Shown one piece after another: positions 23,406 to 33,337 of a stretch of 64,000 nt of DNA; position 1 is the first letter of the stretch, and the number at the start of each line of letters is the position of its first letter. A model generated the notes under the pieces. The model saw only the letters and a program-made list of their open reading frames with translations, was not told the DNA's origin and did not search any database. The translations under genes were made by a program, and so were the position numbers. The stretch comes from Mycobacterium neglectum (GTDB lineage Bacteria; Actinomycetota; Actinomycetes; Mycobacteriales; Mycobacteriaceae), in the NCBI RefSeq assembly GCF_002591975.1, contig NZ_NVQE01000015.1:1-64000 (forward strand). Reading direction: 5' to 3'.

Positions 23406-24116
23406 CTACGTGGATGCTGACTGGGTGTCGGCGACGAGCTGGGTCGCAACCTTGATCAGTGCCACATTGGAGTCCTGAGATAGCTTGCGCAGCAGTTCAA
23501 ACGCCTGCACCGCATCGACGCCGTACCGTTCCATGATCATCCCCTTGGCCTGACCGATCACATCGCGGCTGGCCAAAGCGTTCTTGAACTGCTCGTCACG
23601 TCGCGCCGAATTCCACGCGACCGACGAATGCGCGGCGAAAACCAAGCCGATGTTTCGCGACTCGTCCCCGAACACGTCGGGTTCTTCGGCGTACACGTTC
23701 AGCGCACCCATCGTCTCACCGGCGATGAACAACTGGAACGCCATAATTGTCCGGATCGGGGTCTCGGCCAGCACGTCCTGCCGATAGAGTGGGAAACGGT
23801 CATCGGTTTCGAGATCGGCGACATGGATCGTCTTCTCTTCCCATGCCGCGGTCAGGCAGGGGCCCTCCTGGTGCCGTTGTTGAATCTTGTCCAACAACAT
23901 CGGATAGAAATGCGTGGTGGCCGGGGTCTCGATGTGCTTGCCGTTGCGGGTGACCGTGATGCCGGCGTACTGCGCGCCAGGAATCTCCACAGCAGCATGC
24001 TCTGCCAGCTCGGCGATCACGGTGTCTGCGTCGGTGTCGGGCCTGCCGTGCAGGTTCTGAACCAGCTCGGCAATACGCAAGTGGGTGGATTCGACCACGC
24101 CTGGATTGTTCACCAC
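23406..24116 (-). CDS. GAF-ANTAR RNA-binding regulator
   Basis: 236 residues: an N-terminal GAF sensor domain (about 20-165; HAAVEIPGAQYAGITVTRNG, TIMAFQLFIAGETMGALNVY) joined to a C-terminal ANTAR domain (about 175-230; LASRDVIGQAKGMIMERYGV, AFELLRKLSQDSNVALIKVA). ANTAR domains bind dual-hairpin RNAs and act as transcription antiterminators. Many mycobacterial genomes encode several such GAF-ANTAR proteins. Two successive GTG codons (24116, 24113) could start it. I did not identify a target RNA in the window. Confidence 0.88.
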   Translation of the reverse strand: MVNNPGVVESTHLRIAELVQNLHGRPDTDADTVIAELAEHAAVEIPGAQYAGITVTRNGKHIETPATTHFYPMLLDKIQQRHQEGPCLTAAWEEKTIHVADLETDDRFPLYRQDVLAETPIRTIMAFQLFIAGETMGALNVYAEEPDVFGDESRNIGLVFAAHSSVAWNSARRDEQFKNALASRDVIGQAKGMIMERYGVDAVQAFELLRKLSQDSNVALIKVATQLVADTQSAST

Positions 24117-24213
24117 TCACCGTCCGAATGACTTGATTTAGGTTTTTTCCCAGGCTACGCGCTGTTGGACTCCGAGGCGCTTGTCAGCAGCGACGGCGAG
24201 AGCCAACCGAGTA

Positions 24214-24711
24214 TCACAGGGCCTTCAGGTAGCGCGTAGTGACAACTCGCTGCACCAGCGACGTGACGGGCGATCCCAGGCGGCTCCACCACGTAGCGTG
24301 CCGGGAGAAGGCCGTCACCACCGCCAGGACGTTCTCGGTCGCCGGGTCGTAGCGCACGAGGAACAGCTCCTCGCCGGATTCGGCATGGCCGGGCAATGTG
24401 CCGTACGCGAACCCGCGACGATCGGGCTCGTCGACGACGTAGACCACCCGGCATGGCGCCTGCACCGGACCCACCCCCACGATTACCTCGGAGCCCACGG
24501 CGGCGACCTCCGTCGTCGCCTCGACTTTGACTCCGGCGCCCCGCAGCATGCCCCAACGCATACCTGCCGCGCCGGCCTCCTCGAAGCGCGCCCGACCGCG
24601 GCCGATCACCGCCGACTTCTGTACATGGTGGTAGCCGGCCGGGAGTGTTCCCGCGGTGGCGCCGACCTCTGAATAGGTCAACGGCAGCACGGCAAGGTCG
24701 CTCAGTTTCAT
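24214..24711 (-). CDS. DUF1990 family protein
   Basis: 165 residues from the ATG at 24711. The family signature is visible: [20 protein letters not shown] near the start, [51 protein letters not shown] and [18 protein letters not shown]1990 proteins have a START-like ligand-binding fold; no biochemical role is firmly known. It is divergent from the aldo/keto reductase with 52 bp between starts, and the two may share a regulatory region. The longer frame to 24801 would run through the neighbour's coding sequence. Confidence 0.82.
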   Translation of the reverse strand: MKLSDLAVLPLTYSEVGATAGTLPAGYHHVQKSAVIGRGRARFEEAGAAGMRWGMLRGAGVKVEATTEVAAVGSEVIVGVGPVQAPCRVVYVVDEPDRRGFAYGTLPGHAESGEELFLVRYDPATENVLAVVTAFSRHATWWSRLGSPVTSLVQRVVTTRYLKAL

Positions 24712-24763
24712 TGCGGCCACACGGTATCTCGCGGTTAACAATGTCGGCGTACGGTTGCCAAAC

Positions 24764-25612
24764 ATGACCACCTTCACCATCGGCGGCGACCTGACCGTCA
24801 ATCGTCTGGGATTCGGCGCGATGCGCCTGACGGGCCAGGGCGTGTGGGGCCCGCCTGCCGATCACGACGAGTGCATCCGCGTGCTACGCCGTCTCGTCGA
24901 GGTCGGCGTGAACTTCATCGACACCGCGGACTCCTACGGCCCGTATGTGTCCGAGGAACTGATCAAAGAGGCCCTGCACCCGTACCCGGAAGGGCTCGTC
25001 GTCGCTACCAAGGCCGGTCTGCTGCGGACCGGGCCCGACGTGTGGCCCGTCCTCGGCTTCCCGGCGTACCTGCGTCAGGAATGCGAGATGAGCCTGCGCC
25101 GCCTCGGTGTGGACACCATCGATCTGTTCCAGCTGCACCGCATCGACGACAAGTTCCCCGCCGAGGACCAGATCGGCGAGCTCGTCAAGCTGCAGCAGGA
25201 GGGCAAGATCCGCCACATCGGGCTGTCCGAGGTCAACGTCGACCAACTCGAGGCCGCCCAGAAGGTCGCGACGATCGTGTCGGTGCAGAACATGTACAAC
25301 CTCTCCGTCCGCACGGCCGAGCCGGTGCTCGAAGCGTGCGAGTCCCAGAACATCGGCTTCATTCCGTGGTTTCCGCTGGCCGCCGGCCCCTTGGCGGCAG
25401 CTGACGGACCGCTGCAGCGCATCGCGGCGGACCACGATGCGTCCCCGTCGCAACTGGCGCTGGCCTGGTTGCTCAAGCGATCGCCGGTGATGCTGCCGAT
25501 CCCCGGCACCTCGAAGGTCGCCCATCTCGAAGAGAACGTCGCGGCCGCGAGTATCGAGTTGTCCGACGATGAGTTCGAGACGCTGAGCAAAGCCGGGTCT
25601 GCTTCGGCCTGA
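24764..25612 (+). CDS. Aldo/keto reductase
   Basis: 282-residue NADPH-dependent TIM-barrel oxidoreductase. The catalytic tetrad can be read: D in [12 protein letters not shown] in the same string, K in [10 protein letters not shown] and H in [11 protein letters not shown]. The C-terminal coenzyme site contains [20 protein letters not shown]. It belongs to the general oxidoreductase branch of the family; the carbonyl substrate is not predictable. The TTG at 24755 opens the frame but the ATG at 24764 starts the first beta strand. Confidence 0.9.
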   Translation: MTTFTIGGDLTVNRLGFGAMRLTGQGVWGPPADHDECIRVLRRLVEVGVNFIDTADSYGPYVSEELIKEALHPYPEGLVVATKAGLLRTGPDVWPVLGFPAYLRQECEMSLRRLGVDTIDLFQLHRIDDKFPAEDQIGELVKLQQEGKIRHIGLSEVNVDQLEAAQKVATIVSVQNMYNLSVRTAEPVLEACESQNIGFIPWFPLAAGPLAAADGPLQRIAADHDASPSQLALAWLLKRSPVMLPIPGTSKVAHLEENVAAASIELSDDEFETLSKAGSASA

Positions 25613-25658
25613 GCCAGGCGATCCAGCCCGAGTCTGAGCCAGGCAATACGGTGGTCGT

Positions 25659-26288
25659 GTGACGACCGACCAGTCCTCGGGTGCGCATCCCGGTGGGGGA
25701 TTCAATCCGCCGGTGCCGACCACCAAGGGGGGACCCGACTATGGCCGGTTCGTCGACGCCGTCCGCACGCTGCAGGACCACGCCCGCGCGGCGGACGCAC
25801 CCGATGACGTGATCAGCGAGGCCGCCGACCTCGTCGAAAAGGTCACCCAACTACTGGCGCCTTATTACGCCGACGAGTGGGCCTCGCCGTCCGGACGCCG
25901 GATGGATCTGCCCAACCGCGGCAATCTCCTCGCCATCCCGCTGGATCTGCACAAGACGGACGACGGGCGCATCGAAGGCACGGCGATGTTCCGTCGCTTC
26001 CACCTCGGCCGCAACGGTGCCGCTCACGGCGGCGCGGTGGCGCAGCTGTTCGACGGCCTGCTCGGGTACGCCGCGTTCACCCTCAGCGGCAGCCGCGCCC
26101 AGCGCACCGCGTTCCTGCACGTCGACTACCGCAAAATCGCGCTCGTCGAGAAGGAGTTCCAGGTCGACGCCCGCATCGACAGCATCGTGGACCGCAAGAT
26201 CTTCGTGTCGGGGCGGCTGCTGGACGGGGAGCACGTCCTGGCCGAGTCGCACGCACTCTTTGTGAAACTGCTACCCGGGCAACCGTGA
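25659..26288 (+). CDS. PaaI-type hotdog-fold thioesterase
   Basis: 209 residues from a GTG. The C-terminal half is a hotdog fold with FHLGRNGAAHGGAVAQLFDG, where the HGG motif marks the PaaI/4HBT-II active site, and AFLHVDYRKIALVEKEFQVD. The N-terminal 90 residues are predicted helical, as in several mycobacterial PaaI proteins. It likely hydrolyses an acyl-CoA. Its stop overlaps the start of the following membrane protein gene (GTGA). Confidence 0.85.
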   Translation: MTTDQSSGAHPGGGFNPPVPTTKGGPDYGRFVDAVRTLQDHARAADAPDDVISEAADLVEKVTQLLAPYYADEWASPSGRRMDLPNRGNLLAIPLDLHKTDDGRIEGTAMFRRFHLGRNGAAHGGAVAQLFDGLLGYAAFTLSGSRAQRTAFLHVDYRKIALVEKEFQVDARIDSIVDRKIFVSGRLLDGEHVLAESHALFVKLLPGQP

Positions 26289-26719
26289 ACCAGGACGAAG
26301 ATGAACGGCCGAGTCGCGCCCGCCGATGGGCCCGCTGGCGCGACAAGATCCGCGATCGACGCAAGGTCGACTTCGTCTACCGCATCGTGGTCGGAGTCGT
26401 CGGTCTGGTGGTCTTCGTCGTCGGCATCATCGCGATCCCGTATCCGGGTCCAGGCTGGGCAATCGTGTTCATCGGGCTCGGAATTCTGGCGACCGAGTTC
26501 GAATGGGCGCGACGGCTGCTGGCCTACAGCAAGGAGCGCTACGACCGGGTAATGGCCCGGTTCGGCGAACAGCACATCGTCATCCAGGCGATCGCCGGCA
26601 TCTTCACGGTGCTGATCGTCATCGGCACCCTGTGGCTGCTCGGCGCGGCTGACTGGACCGTCGAACTCTTCGGCTTCGATTGGCCCTGGCTGAACAGTCC
26701 GATTGGCTTGGGGTCTTGA
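26285..26719 (+). CDS. TIGR02611-family small membrane protein
   Basis: 144 residues from the GTG at 26285, which overlaps the preceding stop. A basic N-terminus (RARRWARWRDKIRDRRKVDF) precedes two closely spaced transmembrane helices flanking IPYPGPGWAIVFIGLGILAT, the PGPGW motif of the family, and a third helix near the C-terminus (IAGIFTVLIVIGTLWLLGAA). Function unknown; often found near lipid or tRNA-synthetase genes in actinobacteria, as here beside thrS. Confidence 0.82.
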   Translation: MNQDEDERPSRARRWARWRDKIRDRRKVDFVYRIVVGVVGLVVFVVGIIAIPYPGPGWAIVFIGLGILATEFEWARRLLAYSKERYDRVMARFGEQHIVIQAIAGIFTVLIVIGTLWLLGAADWTVELFGFDWPWLNSPIGLGS

Positions 26720-26789
26720 GGACCCGCACCGATAGCATGGTCGCGTTCGGCCAACGCCCGCATAGCCCACAAGCAACGGAGATACCCCG

Positions 26790-28844
26790 ATGAGCACCGC
26801 CGTCAGCCCCGTCCCAGCAGCCCCTATTCGGGTCACTGCCGGGACCACCGCGGGTACGGCGGTTCGAGAGGCCGGTCTACCGGGTCGCGGCGATCCCGCC
26901 GCCGTGGTGGTGGTGCGAGACCTCGAGGGGCGGCTGCGTGACCTGTCGTGGACGCCCGACGCCGACGTCGACGTCATCCCGGTGGCCGCCGACACCGACG
27001 ACGGCCGCAGCGTCATCCGTCACTCCGCCGCCCATGTGTTGGCCCAGGCCGTTCAGGAGCTTTTCCCCGAAGCCAAACTCGGTATCGGACCGCCCATCAC
27101 CGATGGCTTCTATTACGACTTCGATGTGCCGCGCGCGTTCACGCCAGAAGATCTCGAGGCGCTGGAGAAGCGCATGCGCCAGGTCGTCAAGGAAGGGCAG
27201 CTGTTCTCGAGGCGGGTCTACGAGTCCAAAGACCAAGCGCGAGAAGAGCTTGCCAACGAGCCGTACAAGCTCGAGCTCATCGAGGACAAGTCCGGCGACC
27301 CCGATGTCATGGAGGTCGGCGGTGACGAGCTGACGGCCTACGACAACCTCAATCCCCGCACCCGCGAACGGGAGTGGGGGGATCTCTGCCGCGGTCCGCA
27401 CATCCCGACGACGCGCTACATTCCGGCGTTCAAGCTGACCCGCAGTTCGGCCGCCTACTGGCGCGGGAACCAGGACAACGCGAGCCTGCAACGCATTTAC
27501 GGGACGGCCTGGGAGTCGCAAGAGGCCCTCGACCGCCATCTCGAGTTCATCGAAGAAGCGCAGAAGCGCGATCACCGCAGGCTCGGTGCGGAACTGGACC
27601 TGTTCAGCTTCCCCGATGAAATCGGTTCCGGGCTGGCGGTTTTCCATCCCAAGGGCGGAATCATCCGTCGAGAACTCGAGGAATACTCGCGCCGCAAGCA
27701 CATCGAGGCCGGTTATGACTTCGTCAACACCCCGCATATCACCAAAGAACAGCTTTACATCACGTCGGGACACCTGGAGTGGTACGCCGACGGCATGTAC
27801 CCCCCGATGCATATGGACGCCGAGTTCGACGAGGACGGCACGCTGCGCAAGCCGGGGCAGGACTACTACCTCAAGCCGATGAACTGCCCGATGCACCACC
27901 TGATCTTCCGGTCGCGCGGGCGGTCGTATCGGGAACTTCCGTTACGGCTCTTCGAATTCGGCTCGGTGTACCGCTATGAGAAGTCCGGTGTGGTCCACGG
28001 CCTGACTCGGGTGCGCGGCATGACCCAGGACGACGCGCACATCTACACCACCCGTGAGCAGATGCGTGACGAGTTGGCGTCGCTGCTGCGGTTCGTGCTC
28101 GACCTCCTCGCCGACTACGGCCTGAACGACTTCTATCTGGAGCTCTCGACAAAGGATCCCGAGAAGTACGTCGGCTCCGATGAGGACTGGGACGAGGCCA
28201 CTGAGACGCTGCGTGAGGTCGCCGAAGCCTCGGGACTGCACCTGGTGCCCGATCCGGGTGGTGCGGCGTTCTACGGACCCAAGATCTCCGTTCAGGTCAA
28301 GGACGCGCTGGGCCGCAGCTGGCAGATGTCGACCATCCAGCTCGACTTCAACATGCCCGACCGCTTCGAACTGGAATACACCGCCGCCGACGGCACCCGC
28401 CAGCGCCCCGTCCTGATCCACCGTGCGCTGTTCGGCTCGATCGAGCGGTTCTTCGGTGTGCTCACCGAGCATTACGCCGGCGCGTTCCCGGCATGGTTGG
28501 CGCCGGTACAGGTGGTCGGAATTCCCGTCGCCGACGACCACATCCCGTACCTCAACGGCGTTGCCAATCAGTTGAAGTTGGCCGGCATCCGGGCCGAGGT
28601 TGACGTCAGCGACGACCGGATGGCCAAGAAGATCGTGAATCACACCAACCAGAAGGTGCCGTTCATGCTCGTAGCGGGCGATCGGGACATCGAGGCCGGT
28701 GCCGTCAGTTTCCGCTTCGGCGACCGCACCCAGATCAACGGTGTACCGCGCGACGACGCGGTGGCCGCCATCGCCAAGTGGATCGCAGGCCGGGAAAATG
28801 CCACTCCCACAGCTGAACTGGTCAAGGTGGGCACTGCGCTGTGA
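26790..28844 (+). CDS. thrS: Threonyl-tRNA synthetase
   Basis: 684-residue class II synthetase that charges tRNA-Thr. The N-terminal TGS domain (about 15-75) is followed by the editing/SAD domain ([20 protein letters not shown] through [16 protein letters not shown]). The catalytic core holds the zinc-binding [12 protein letters not shown], motif 2 ([18 protein letters not shown]) and motif 3 ([19 protein letters not shown]). The C-terminal anticodon-binding domain starts at [24 protein letters not shown] lies 8 bases before the ATG. It heads a chain of overlapping genes leading to PIM synthesis, as in Rv2614c onward. No T-box leader was seen in the 70-bp upstream gap. Confidence 0.97.
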   Translation: MSTAVSPVPAAPIRVTAGTTAGTAVREAGLPGRGDPAAVVVVRDLEGRLRDLSWTPDADVDVIPVAADTDDGRSVIRHSAAHVLAQAVQELFPEAKLGIGPPITDGFYYDFDVPRAFTPEDLEALEKRMRQVVKEGQLFSRRVYESKDQAREELANEPYKLELIEDKSGDPDVMEVGGDELTAYDNLNPRTREREWGDLCRGPHIPTTRYIPAFKLTRSSAAYWRGNQDNASLQRIYGTAWESQEALDRHLEFIEEAQKRDHRRLGAELDLFSFPDEIGSGLAVFHPKGGIIRRELEEYSRRKHIEAGYDFVNTPHITKEQLYITSGHLEWYADGMYPPMHMDAEFDEDGTLRKPGQDYYLKPMNCPMHHLIFRSRGRSYRELPLRLFEFGSVYRYEKSGVVHGLTRVRGMTQDDAHIYTTREQMRDELASLLRFVLDLLADYGLNDFYLELSTKDPEKYVGSDEDWDEATETLREVAEASGLHLVPDPGGAAFYGPKISVQVKDALGRSWQMSTIQLDFNMPDRFELEYTAADGTRQRPVLIHRALFGSIERFFGVLTEHYAGAFPAWLAPVQVVGIPVADDHIPYLNGVANQLKLAGIRAEVDVSDDRMAKKIVNHTNQKVPFMLVAGDRDIEAGAVSFRFGDRTQINGVPRDDAVAAIAKWIAGRENATPTAELVKVGTAL

Positions 28845-29422
28845 CCCCCGAGGAGCGTCTGCACGAAGAGCAGGAAGATGACCACCGGATCGTCGACCAC
28901 GGCGTCGGCGAGCCCGACCACCTGCAACGGTTGTGGACGCCGCATCGGATGACGTACATCGCCGAGTCGCCGCTGCGGCGCAATAGTTCGGAACCCTCGC
29001 GCCCGTTCACCGACATCCCGATGTTGTCCGACGAGGACGGGTTGATGGTGGCGCGCGGCGAGTTGGTGTACGTCGTGCTCAACCTCTACCCGTACAACCC
29101 TGGGCATCTCATGGTCGTCCCGTACCGCCGGGTGTCGGAGCTCGAAGACCTCACGGAGGCGGAAAGCGTCGAGCTGATGACCTTCACCCAGAAGGCGATT
29201 CGCGTCATCAAGAGTGTGTCCAACCCGATGGGATTCAACGTCGGGCTGAACCTGGGCAAGGTGTCGGGCGGGTCGTTGGCCGAGCATCTGCACATGCATG
29301 TGGTGCCGCGCTGGATCGGCGACGCGAACTTCATCACCATCATCGGAGGCGCGAAGATCGTCCCGCAGCTGCTGAGCGAAACGCGTGAGTTACTGGCGAC
29401 GGAGTGGGCGAAGCAGCAGTGA
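28841..29422 (+). CDS. HIT-family AP4A phosphorylase (Rv2613c-like)
   Basis: 193 residues with the histidine-triad motif [15 protein letters not shown] near residue 150. The homologue Rv2613c has been characterised as a diadenosine tetraphosphate phosphorylase that splits AP4A to ATP and ADP with phosphate; this gene is in the same place after thrS. Aminoacyl-tRNA synthetases make AP4A as a by-product, which gives the pairing a biochemical sense. The GTG overlaps the thrS stop by four bases and the gene ends overlapping the next start. Confidence 0.9.
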   Translation: MTPEERLHEEQEDDHRIVDHGVGEPDHLQRLWTPHRMTYIAESPLRRNSSEPSRPFTDIPMLSDEDGLMVARGELVYVVLNLYPYNPGHLMVVPYRRVSELEDLTEAESVELMTFTQKAIRVIKSVSNPMGFNVGLNLGKVSGGSLAEHLHMHVVPRWIGDANFITIIGGAKIVPQLLSETRELLATEWAKQQ

Positions 29423-30120
29423 GCAACGTCTACGTGATGACCCGTGCGGCGTACGAGAAGTTGTCTCGGCCGATCGCCAAGGCTGCGCTGCGCGCGGGGC
29501 TGACCCCCGACAGCATCACGATCCTGGGCACGGCGGGCACCGTGCTGGGCGCGCTGACGCTGTTTCCCATCGGCCAGCTGTGGTGGGGCTGGCTCGTCGT
29601 CTCTTTCTTCGTACTCGCCGACATGCTGGACGGCGCGATGGCGCGTCAGCGCGGTGGCGGCACGCGGTTCGGCGCGGTCCTCGATGCCACGTGCGATCGG
29701 ATCGGCGACGGCGCGATCTTCTGCGGTCTGCTGTGGTGGGCCGCTTTCGGCGTGCGCAGTACCTCATTGGTGGTGGCGACGTTGATCTGTCTGGTCACCG
29801 CGCAGGTGATCTCGTACATCAAGGCGCGCGCCGAGGCCAGCGGTCTGTCTGCCGAGGGCGGCATGATCGAGCGGCCCGAACGGTTGATGATCGTCCTGCT
29901 TGGGGCGGGGTTGTCGGGACTCTTCGGCCTACCGTGGCTGCTGCACGTGGCGATGTGGCTGCTGGCGGTGACCAGCCTCATCACCCTGGGTCAGCGCGTG
30001 CACAGCGTGCGGACCTCACCAGGAGCGATGGATCGGCTGACGAAGCCCGAAAGCGCCGGTGATGAGACACCGGAGACGTCGGGGCACACCCCGCCGGCAG
30101 CGCAGGGGGACGAGTCATGA
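29419..30120 (+). CDS. pgsA1: Phosphatidylinositol phosphate synthase
   Basis: 233-residue CDP-alcohol phosphotransferase that joins CDP-diacylglycerol to inositol-1-phosphate, the committed step to phosphatidylinositol and thus PIMs, LM and LAM. The full CDP-AP motif is visible: LDGAMARQRGGGTRFGAVLD followed by ATCDRIGD. About six transmembrane helices follow and surround it; the C-terminal 40 residues are hydrophilic. The GTG at 29419 overlaps the HIT stop codon; the in-frame GTG at 29404 is less likely. Downstream ATGA overlap couples it to the acyltransferase. Confidence 0.93.
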   Translation: MSNVYVMTRAAYEKLSRPIAKAALRAGLTPDSITILGTAGTVLGALTLFPIGQLWWGWLVVSFFVLADMLDGAMARQRGGGTRFGAVLDATCDRIGDGAIFCGLLWWAAFGVRSTSLVVATLICLVTAQVISYIKARAEASGLSAEGGMIERPERLMIVLLGAGLSGLFGLPWLLHVAMWLLAVTSLITLGQRVHSVRTSPGAMDRLTKPESAGDETPETSGHTPPAAQGDES

Positions 30121-31055
30121 CGGCACCGCCACAGGATCCGGAATCGGGCACCTCGCTGAGCGGCAGGTTCGCGGACTGGGGATATGCCGCAGGCTGGCGA
30201 CTCGTTCGTGCAATGCCGGAGGTGGTGGCGCGCAACGCGTTCGGCGCCGGTGCGCTCTACGCCGCCCGCGGCGGCGGGCCCGACCAACTACGCAAGAACC
30301 TTGCCCGCGTGCTCGGCGTCTCGCCGGACCGCGTGCCGGACGAACTGATGCGCGCTTCGCTTGCCTCTTACGCCCGATACTGGCGGGAGGCGTTCCGGTT
30401 GCCCACGATGGACCTGGTCGAGGTCGCGCGGCGGTTCGACGAAGTGAGTATCGGAACGCACAGACCCCAGGCGGCTTTGGACGCCGGCCGCGGCGGCATT
30501 CTGGCGCTGCCCCACAGCGGCAACTGGGACATGGGCGGTGTGTGGCTCGTTCAGAGGCACGGCACTTTCTCGACGGTGGCCGAGCGACTGAAGCCGGAAT
30601 CGCTGTATCGCCGATTCATCGAATACCGGGAAAGTCTCGGCTTCGAGGTGTTCCCGGCGTCGGGCGGCGAGCGTTCACCATTCGAGCTGCTCGCCGAGCG
30701 GTTGCGCGAGAACAAGCTGGTGTGCCTCATGTCGGACCGCGACCTCAGCCGGTCGGGGGTCGAAGTCGACTTCTTCGGAGAACGCACCCGGTTGCCCGCA
30801 GGTCCGGCGAAATTGGCGATCACCACCGGGGCCCACTTGATTCCGGCGCACGTCTACTACGACGGCGACGACTGTGTCATCAACCTCCAGGAGCCGCTCG
30901 ACACCAGCTCCGGCGACGTCACCGCTGTCACCCAGGCGTTGGCGGATCGGTTCGCGAGCAACATCGCCGCGCATCCTGCGGACTGGCACATGATGCAGCC
31001 GCAGTGGCTGGCTGATCTGTCTGACGAACGACGCGCCAAACTCGAGGCGACCTGA
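30117..31055 (+). CDS. patA: Phosphatidylinositol mannoside acyltransferase
   Basis: 312-residue membrane-associated acyltransferase of the LpxL/HtrB-like (LPLAT) superfamily. It acylates the mannose of PIM1/PIM2 at position 6 with palmitoyl-CoA. The catalytic HX4D motif is visible in ALPHSGNWDMGGVW near residue 127, and a second conserved block reads KLVCLMSDRDLSRSGVEVDF near 203. No signal peptide, in keeping with action on the inner leaflet. Placed between pgsA1 and pimA exactly as Rv2611c. Confidence 0.93.
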   Translation: MTAPPQDPESGTSLSGRFADWGYAAGWRLVRAMPEVVARNAFGAGALYAARGGGPDQLRKNLARVLGVSPDRVPDELMRASLASYARYWREAFRLPTMDLVEVARRFDEVSIGTHRPQAALDAGRGGILALPHSGNWDMGGVWLVQRHGTFSTVAERLKPESLYRRFIEYRESLGFEVFPASGGERSPFELLAERLRENKLVCLMSDRDLSRSGVEVDFFGERTRLPAGPAKLAITTGAHLIPAHVYYDGDDCVINLQEPLDTSSGDVTAVTQALADRFASNIAAHPADWHMMQPQWLADLSDERRAKLEAT

Positions 31056-32233
31056 TGCGCATCGGCATGGTCTGTCCCTATTCGTTCGACGTCAACGGTG
31101 GGGTGCAGTCCCACGTGCTGCAGCTGGCCGAGGTGATGCACGGCCGCGGCCACGCGGTCAGCGTGCTGGCGCCGACGTCGTCGGATGCGCAGACCTCATT
31201 GCCCGACTACGTGGTGTCGGGTGGCAAAGCTGTGCCGATCCCGTACAACGGGTCGGTGGCGCGGCTGCGGTTTGGGCCTGCGACGCACCGCATGGTGAAA
31301 AAGTGGCTCGCCCAGGGCCAATTCGATGTGCTCCATCTGCACGAGCCCAACGCGCCGAGCCTGTCGATGCTGGCGCTGAACATCGCCGAGGGGCCGATTG
31401 TCGCGACCTTCCACACCTCGACCACGAAGTCGTTGACGCTCAGCGTGTTTGAACCGTTCCTGCGGCCGATGCACGAGAAAATCGTGGGCCGCATCGCGGT
31501 GTCGGACCTCGCGCGGCGGTGGCAAATGGAGTCCCTCGGCAGCGACGCCGTCGAAATACCGAACGGAGTCGACGTCGGGGCGTTCGCGTCGGCGCCGACG
31601 ATGGATGGTTACCCGCGCAGGGGCAAATCGGTGTTGTTCCTGGGCCGGTATGACGAACCACGTAAGGGCATGGCCGTGCTGCTGCGTGCGCTGCCGCGGC
31701 TGGTCGAGCGGTTCACCGATATCGAGATCCTGATCGTCGGCCGCGGCGATGAGGACGAGTTGCGTAAAACCGCCGGGAAATGCGCGAAGCACCTGCGGTT
31801 TCTCGGCCAGGTCGACGACGCCGCGAAGGCCTCGGCGCTGCGCAGTGCGGACGTGTACTGCGCGCCCAACACCGGGGGAGAGAGCTTCGGCATCGTGCTC
31901 GTCGAGGCGATGGCGGCAGGCACCGCGGTCGTCGCAAGCGACCTGGATGCGTTCCGCCGGGTGTTGATGGATGGGACCGCGGGTCGACTGGTGCCGGTCG
32001 ACGATCCCGCGGGACTGGCGGACGGGGTGATCGAGGTGCTGGACAGCGACGACGTCCGGTCGCGCTACGTGCAGACGGCGGCCGAGGCGGTGCGCCGCTA
32101 CGACTGGTCGGTGGTGGCCGGCCAGATCACGCGCGTCTACGAGACGGTCGCGGGCGCGGACACGAAGGTGCATGTCGCGGGTACGACCGACCGCCGTCGG
32201 CGCGTTTCGAGCAAGGCCGGGGAATCCAAGTGA
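31055..32233 (+). CDS. pimA: Phosphatidyl-myo-inositol mannosyltransferase PimA
   Basis: 392-residue GT-B glycosyltransferase of family GT4. It transfers the first mannose from GDP-mannose to phosphatidylinositol on the cytoplasmic face. The N-terminal Rossmann domain has the Gly-rich loop SFDVNGGVQSHVLQLAEVMH near residue 9; the C-terminal donor domain has FLGRYDEPRKGMAVLL and the EX7E motif in GESFGIVLVEAMAAGTAVVA near 278. The start overlaps the PatA stop by one base (TGATG) and the end overlaps the Nudix gene (GTGA). Confidence 0.96.
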   Translation: MRIGMVCPYSFDVNGGVQSHVLQLAEVMHGRGHAVSVLAPTSSDAQTSLPDYVVSGGKAVPIPYNGSVARLRFGPATHRMVKKWLAQGQFDVLHLHEPNAPSLSMLALNIAEGPIVATFHTSTTKSLTLSVFEPFLRPMHEKIVGRIAVSDLARRWQMESLGSDAVEIPNGVDVGAFASAPTMDGYPRRGKSVLFLGRYDEPRKGMAVLLRALPRLVERFTDIEILIVGRGDEDELRKTAGKCAKHLRFLGQVDDAAKASALRSADVYCAPNTGGESFGIVLVEAMAAGTAVVASDLDAFRRVLMDGTAGRLVPVDDPAGLADGVIEVLDSDDVRSRYVQTAAEAVRRYDWSVVAGQITRVYETVAGADTKVHVAGTTDRRRRVSSKAGESK

Positions 32234-33270
32234 CGACCTGGATCCTCGTGATCGCCCTCGGGCTGTTGCTGGTGGCCCTGCTGCTGATCGGGGCGTGGGC
32301 GTATCAAACCGCCAACCGTCTGGACCGGCTGCACGTGCGCTATGACCTGTCCTGGCAGGCCCTCGACAGCGCGCTGGCGCGTCGGGCCGTGGTCGCTCGT
32401 GCAGTCGCCGTCGATGCCTACGAAGGTGCGCCTGCGGGCAAGCGATTGAAGGCGTTGGCCGACGTCGCCGAACGCTCTCCGCGGGAGCGGCGTGAGGCTG
32501 CCGAGAACGAGCTGTCCTCAGCGTTGGCGATGGTCGAGCCGTCATCGTTGCCGCTCGCGTTGGTCGCCGAACTGGCCGACGCCGAGGCGCGGGTGCTGCT
32601 GGCCCGCCGATTCCACAACGATGCTGTGCGCGACACCCTCGCGCTGCGGGAGCGCCCTGCGGTGCGGATGCTGCGCCTCGGCGGAACCGCCGCGCTGCCA
32701 ACCTATTTCGAGATCGCCGAACGGGCTCTTGGTGCCGCGACGTCCGATGAGGTGGGGCCCGCGGCCAACCAACGCGTCTCGGCGCGTGTGGTCCTGCTCG
32801 ACCGCGACGGGGCGGTCCTGTTGTTCTGCGGCTCCGATCCTGCTCTCGCCGGCGCGCCGCTGTGGTGGTTCACAGTCGGCGGCGAGGTCGAACCGGGGGA
32901 GGCGCTCGCCGACGCCGCTGCGCGCGAGATCGCCGAGGAGACCGGCCTGCGGGTCAGCGCCGCTGATCTGATCGGGCCGGTGTGGCGCCGAAATGCGGTG
33001 TTCGAGTTCAACGGGGCACTCATCCGCAGCGAGGAGAAGTTCTTCGTCTATCGGACCGACCGTTTCGAACCGTCGACGAGCGGTCACAACGACCTCGAGC
33101 GGCGCACGATTCATGGCCACCGGTGGTGCGATGAGACAATGATCGCCGAGCTGGTCGCCAGGGGCGAAACCGTATATCCGTTGCAGTTGGGTGAGCTCCT
33201 CGGCGAGGCGACGAACCTGGCCGATCATCCGGTTGAAATGGTGCGGAGGCAGTTGCAATCGATTCGCTGA
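32230..33270 (+). CDS. Membrane-anchored Nudix hydrolase (Rv2609c-like)
   Basis: 346 residues from the GTG at 32230. An N-terminal transmembrane helix ([20 protein letters not shown]) and a helical region precede a Nudix domain at about 175-310. The Nudix box reads [20 protein letters not shown] followed by ETGL, with all conserved Glu and Arg residues in place. It likely hydrolyses a nucleoside-diphosphate-linked substrate. Its conserved linkage to PIM genes suggests a link to GDP-mannose or CDP-lipid, which is inference. Confidence 0.88.
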   Translation: MTTWILVIALGLLLVALLLIGAWAYQTANRLDRLHVRYDLSWQALDSALARRAVVARAVAVDAYEGAPAGKRLKALADVAERSPRERREAAENELSSALAMVEPSSLPLALVAELADAEARVLLARRFHNDAVRDTLALRERPAVRMLRLGGTAALPTYFEIAERALGAATSDEVGPAANQRVSARVVLLDRDGAVLLFCGSDPALAGAPLWWFTVGGEVEPGEALADAAAREIAEETGLRVSAADLIGPVWRRNAVFEFNGALIRSEEKFFVYRTDRFEPSTSGHNDLERRTIHGHRWCDETMIAELVARGETVYPLQLGELLGEATNLADHPVEMVRRQLQSIR

Positions 33271-33337
33271 TCTGCGGATTCTTTTGTATTTGCGGCCACC
33301 TCTAGACTGGATCAGTAGCGATTCGGAGGAGATAGCA

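Noticed and set aside
26720..26789. T-box or other leader regulation of thrS
   Set aside because: The gap is only 70 bp and shows no T-box sequence or hairpins.
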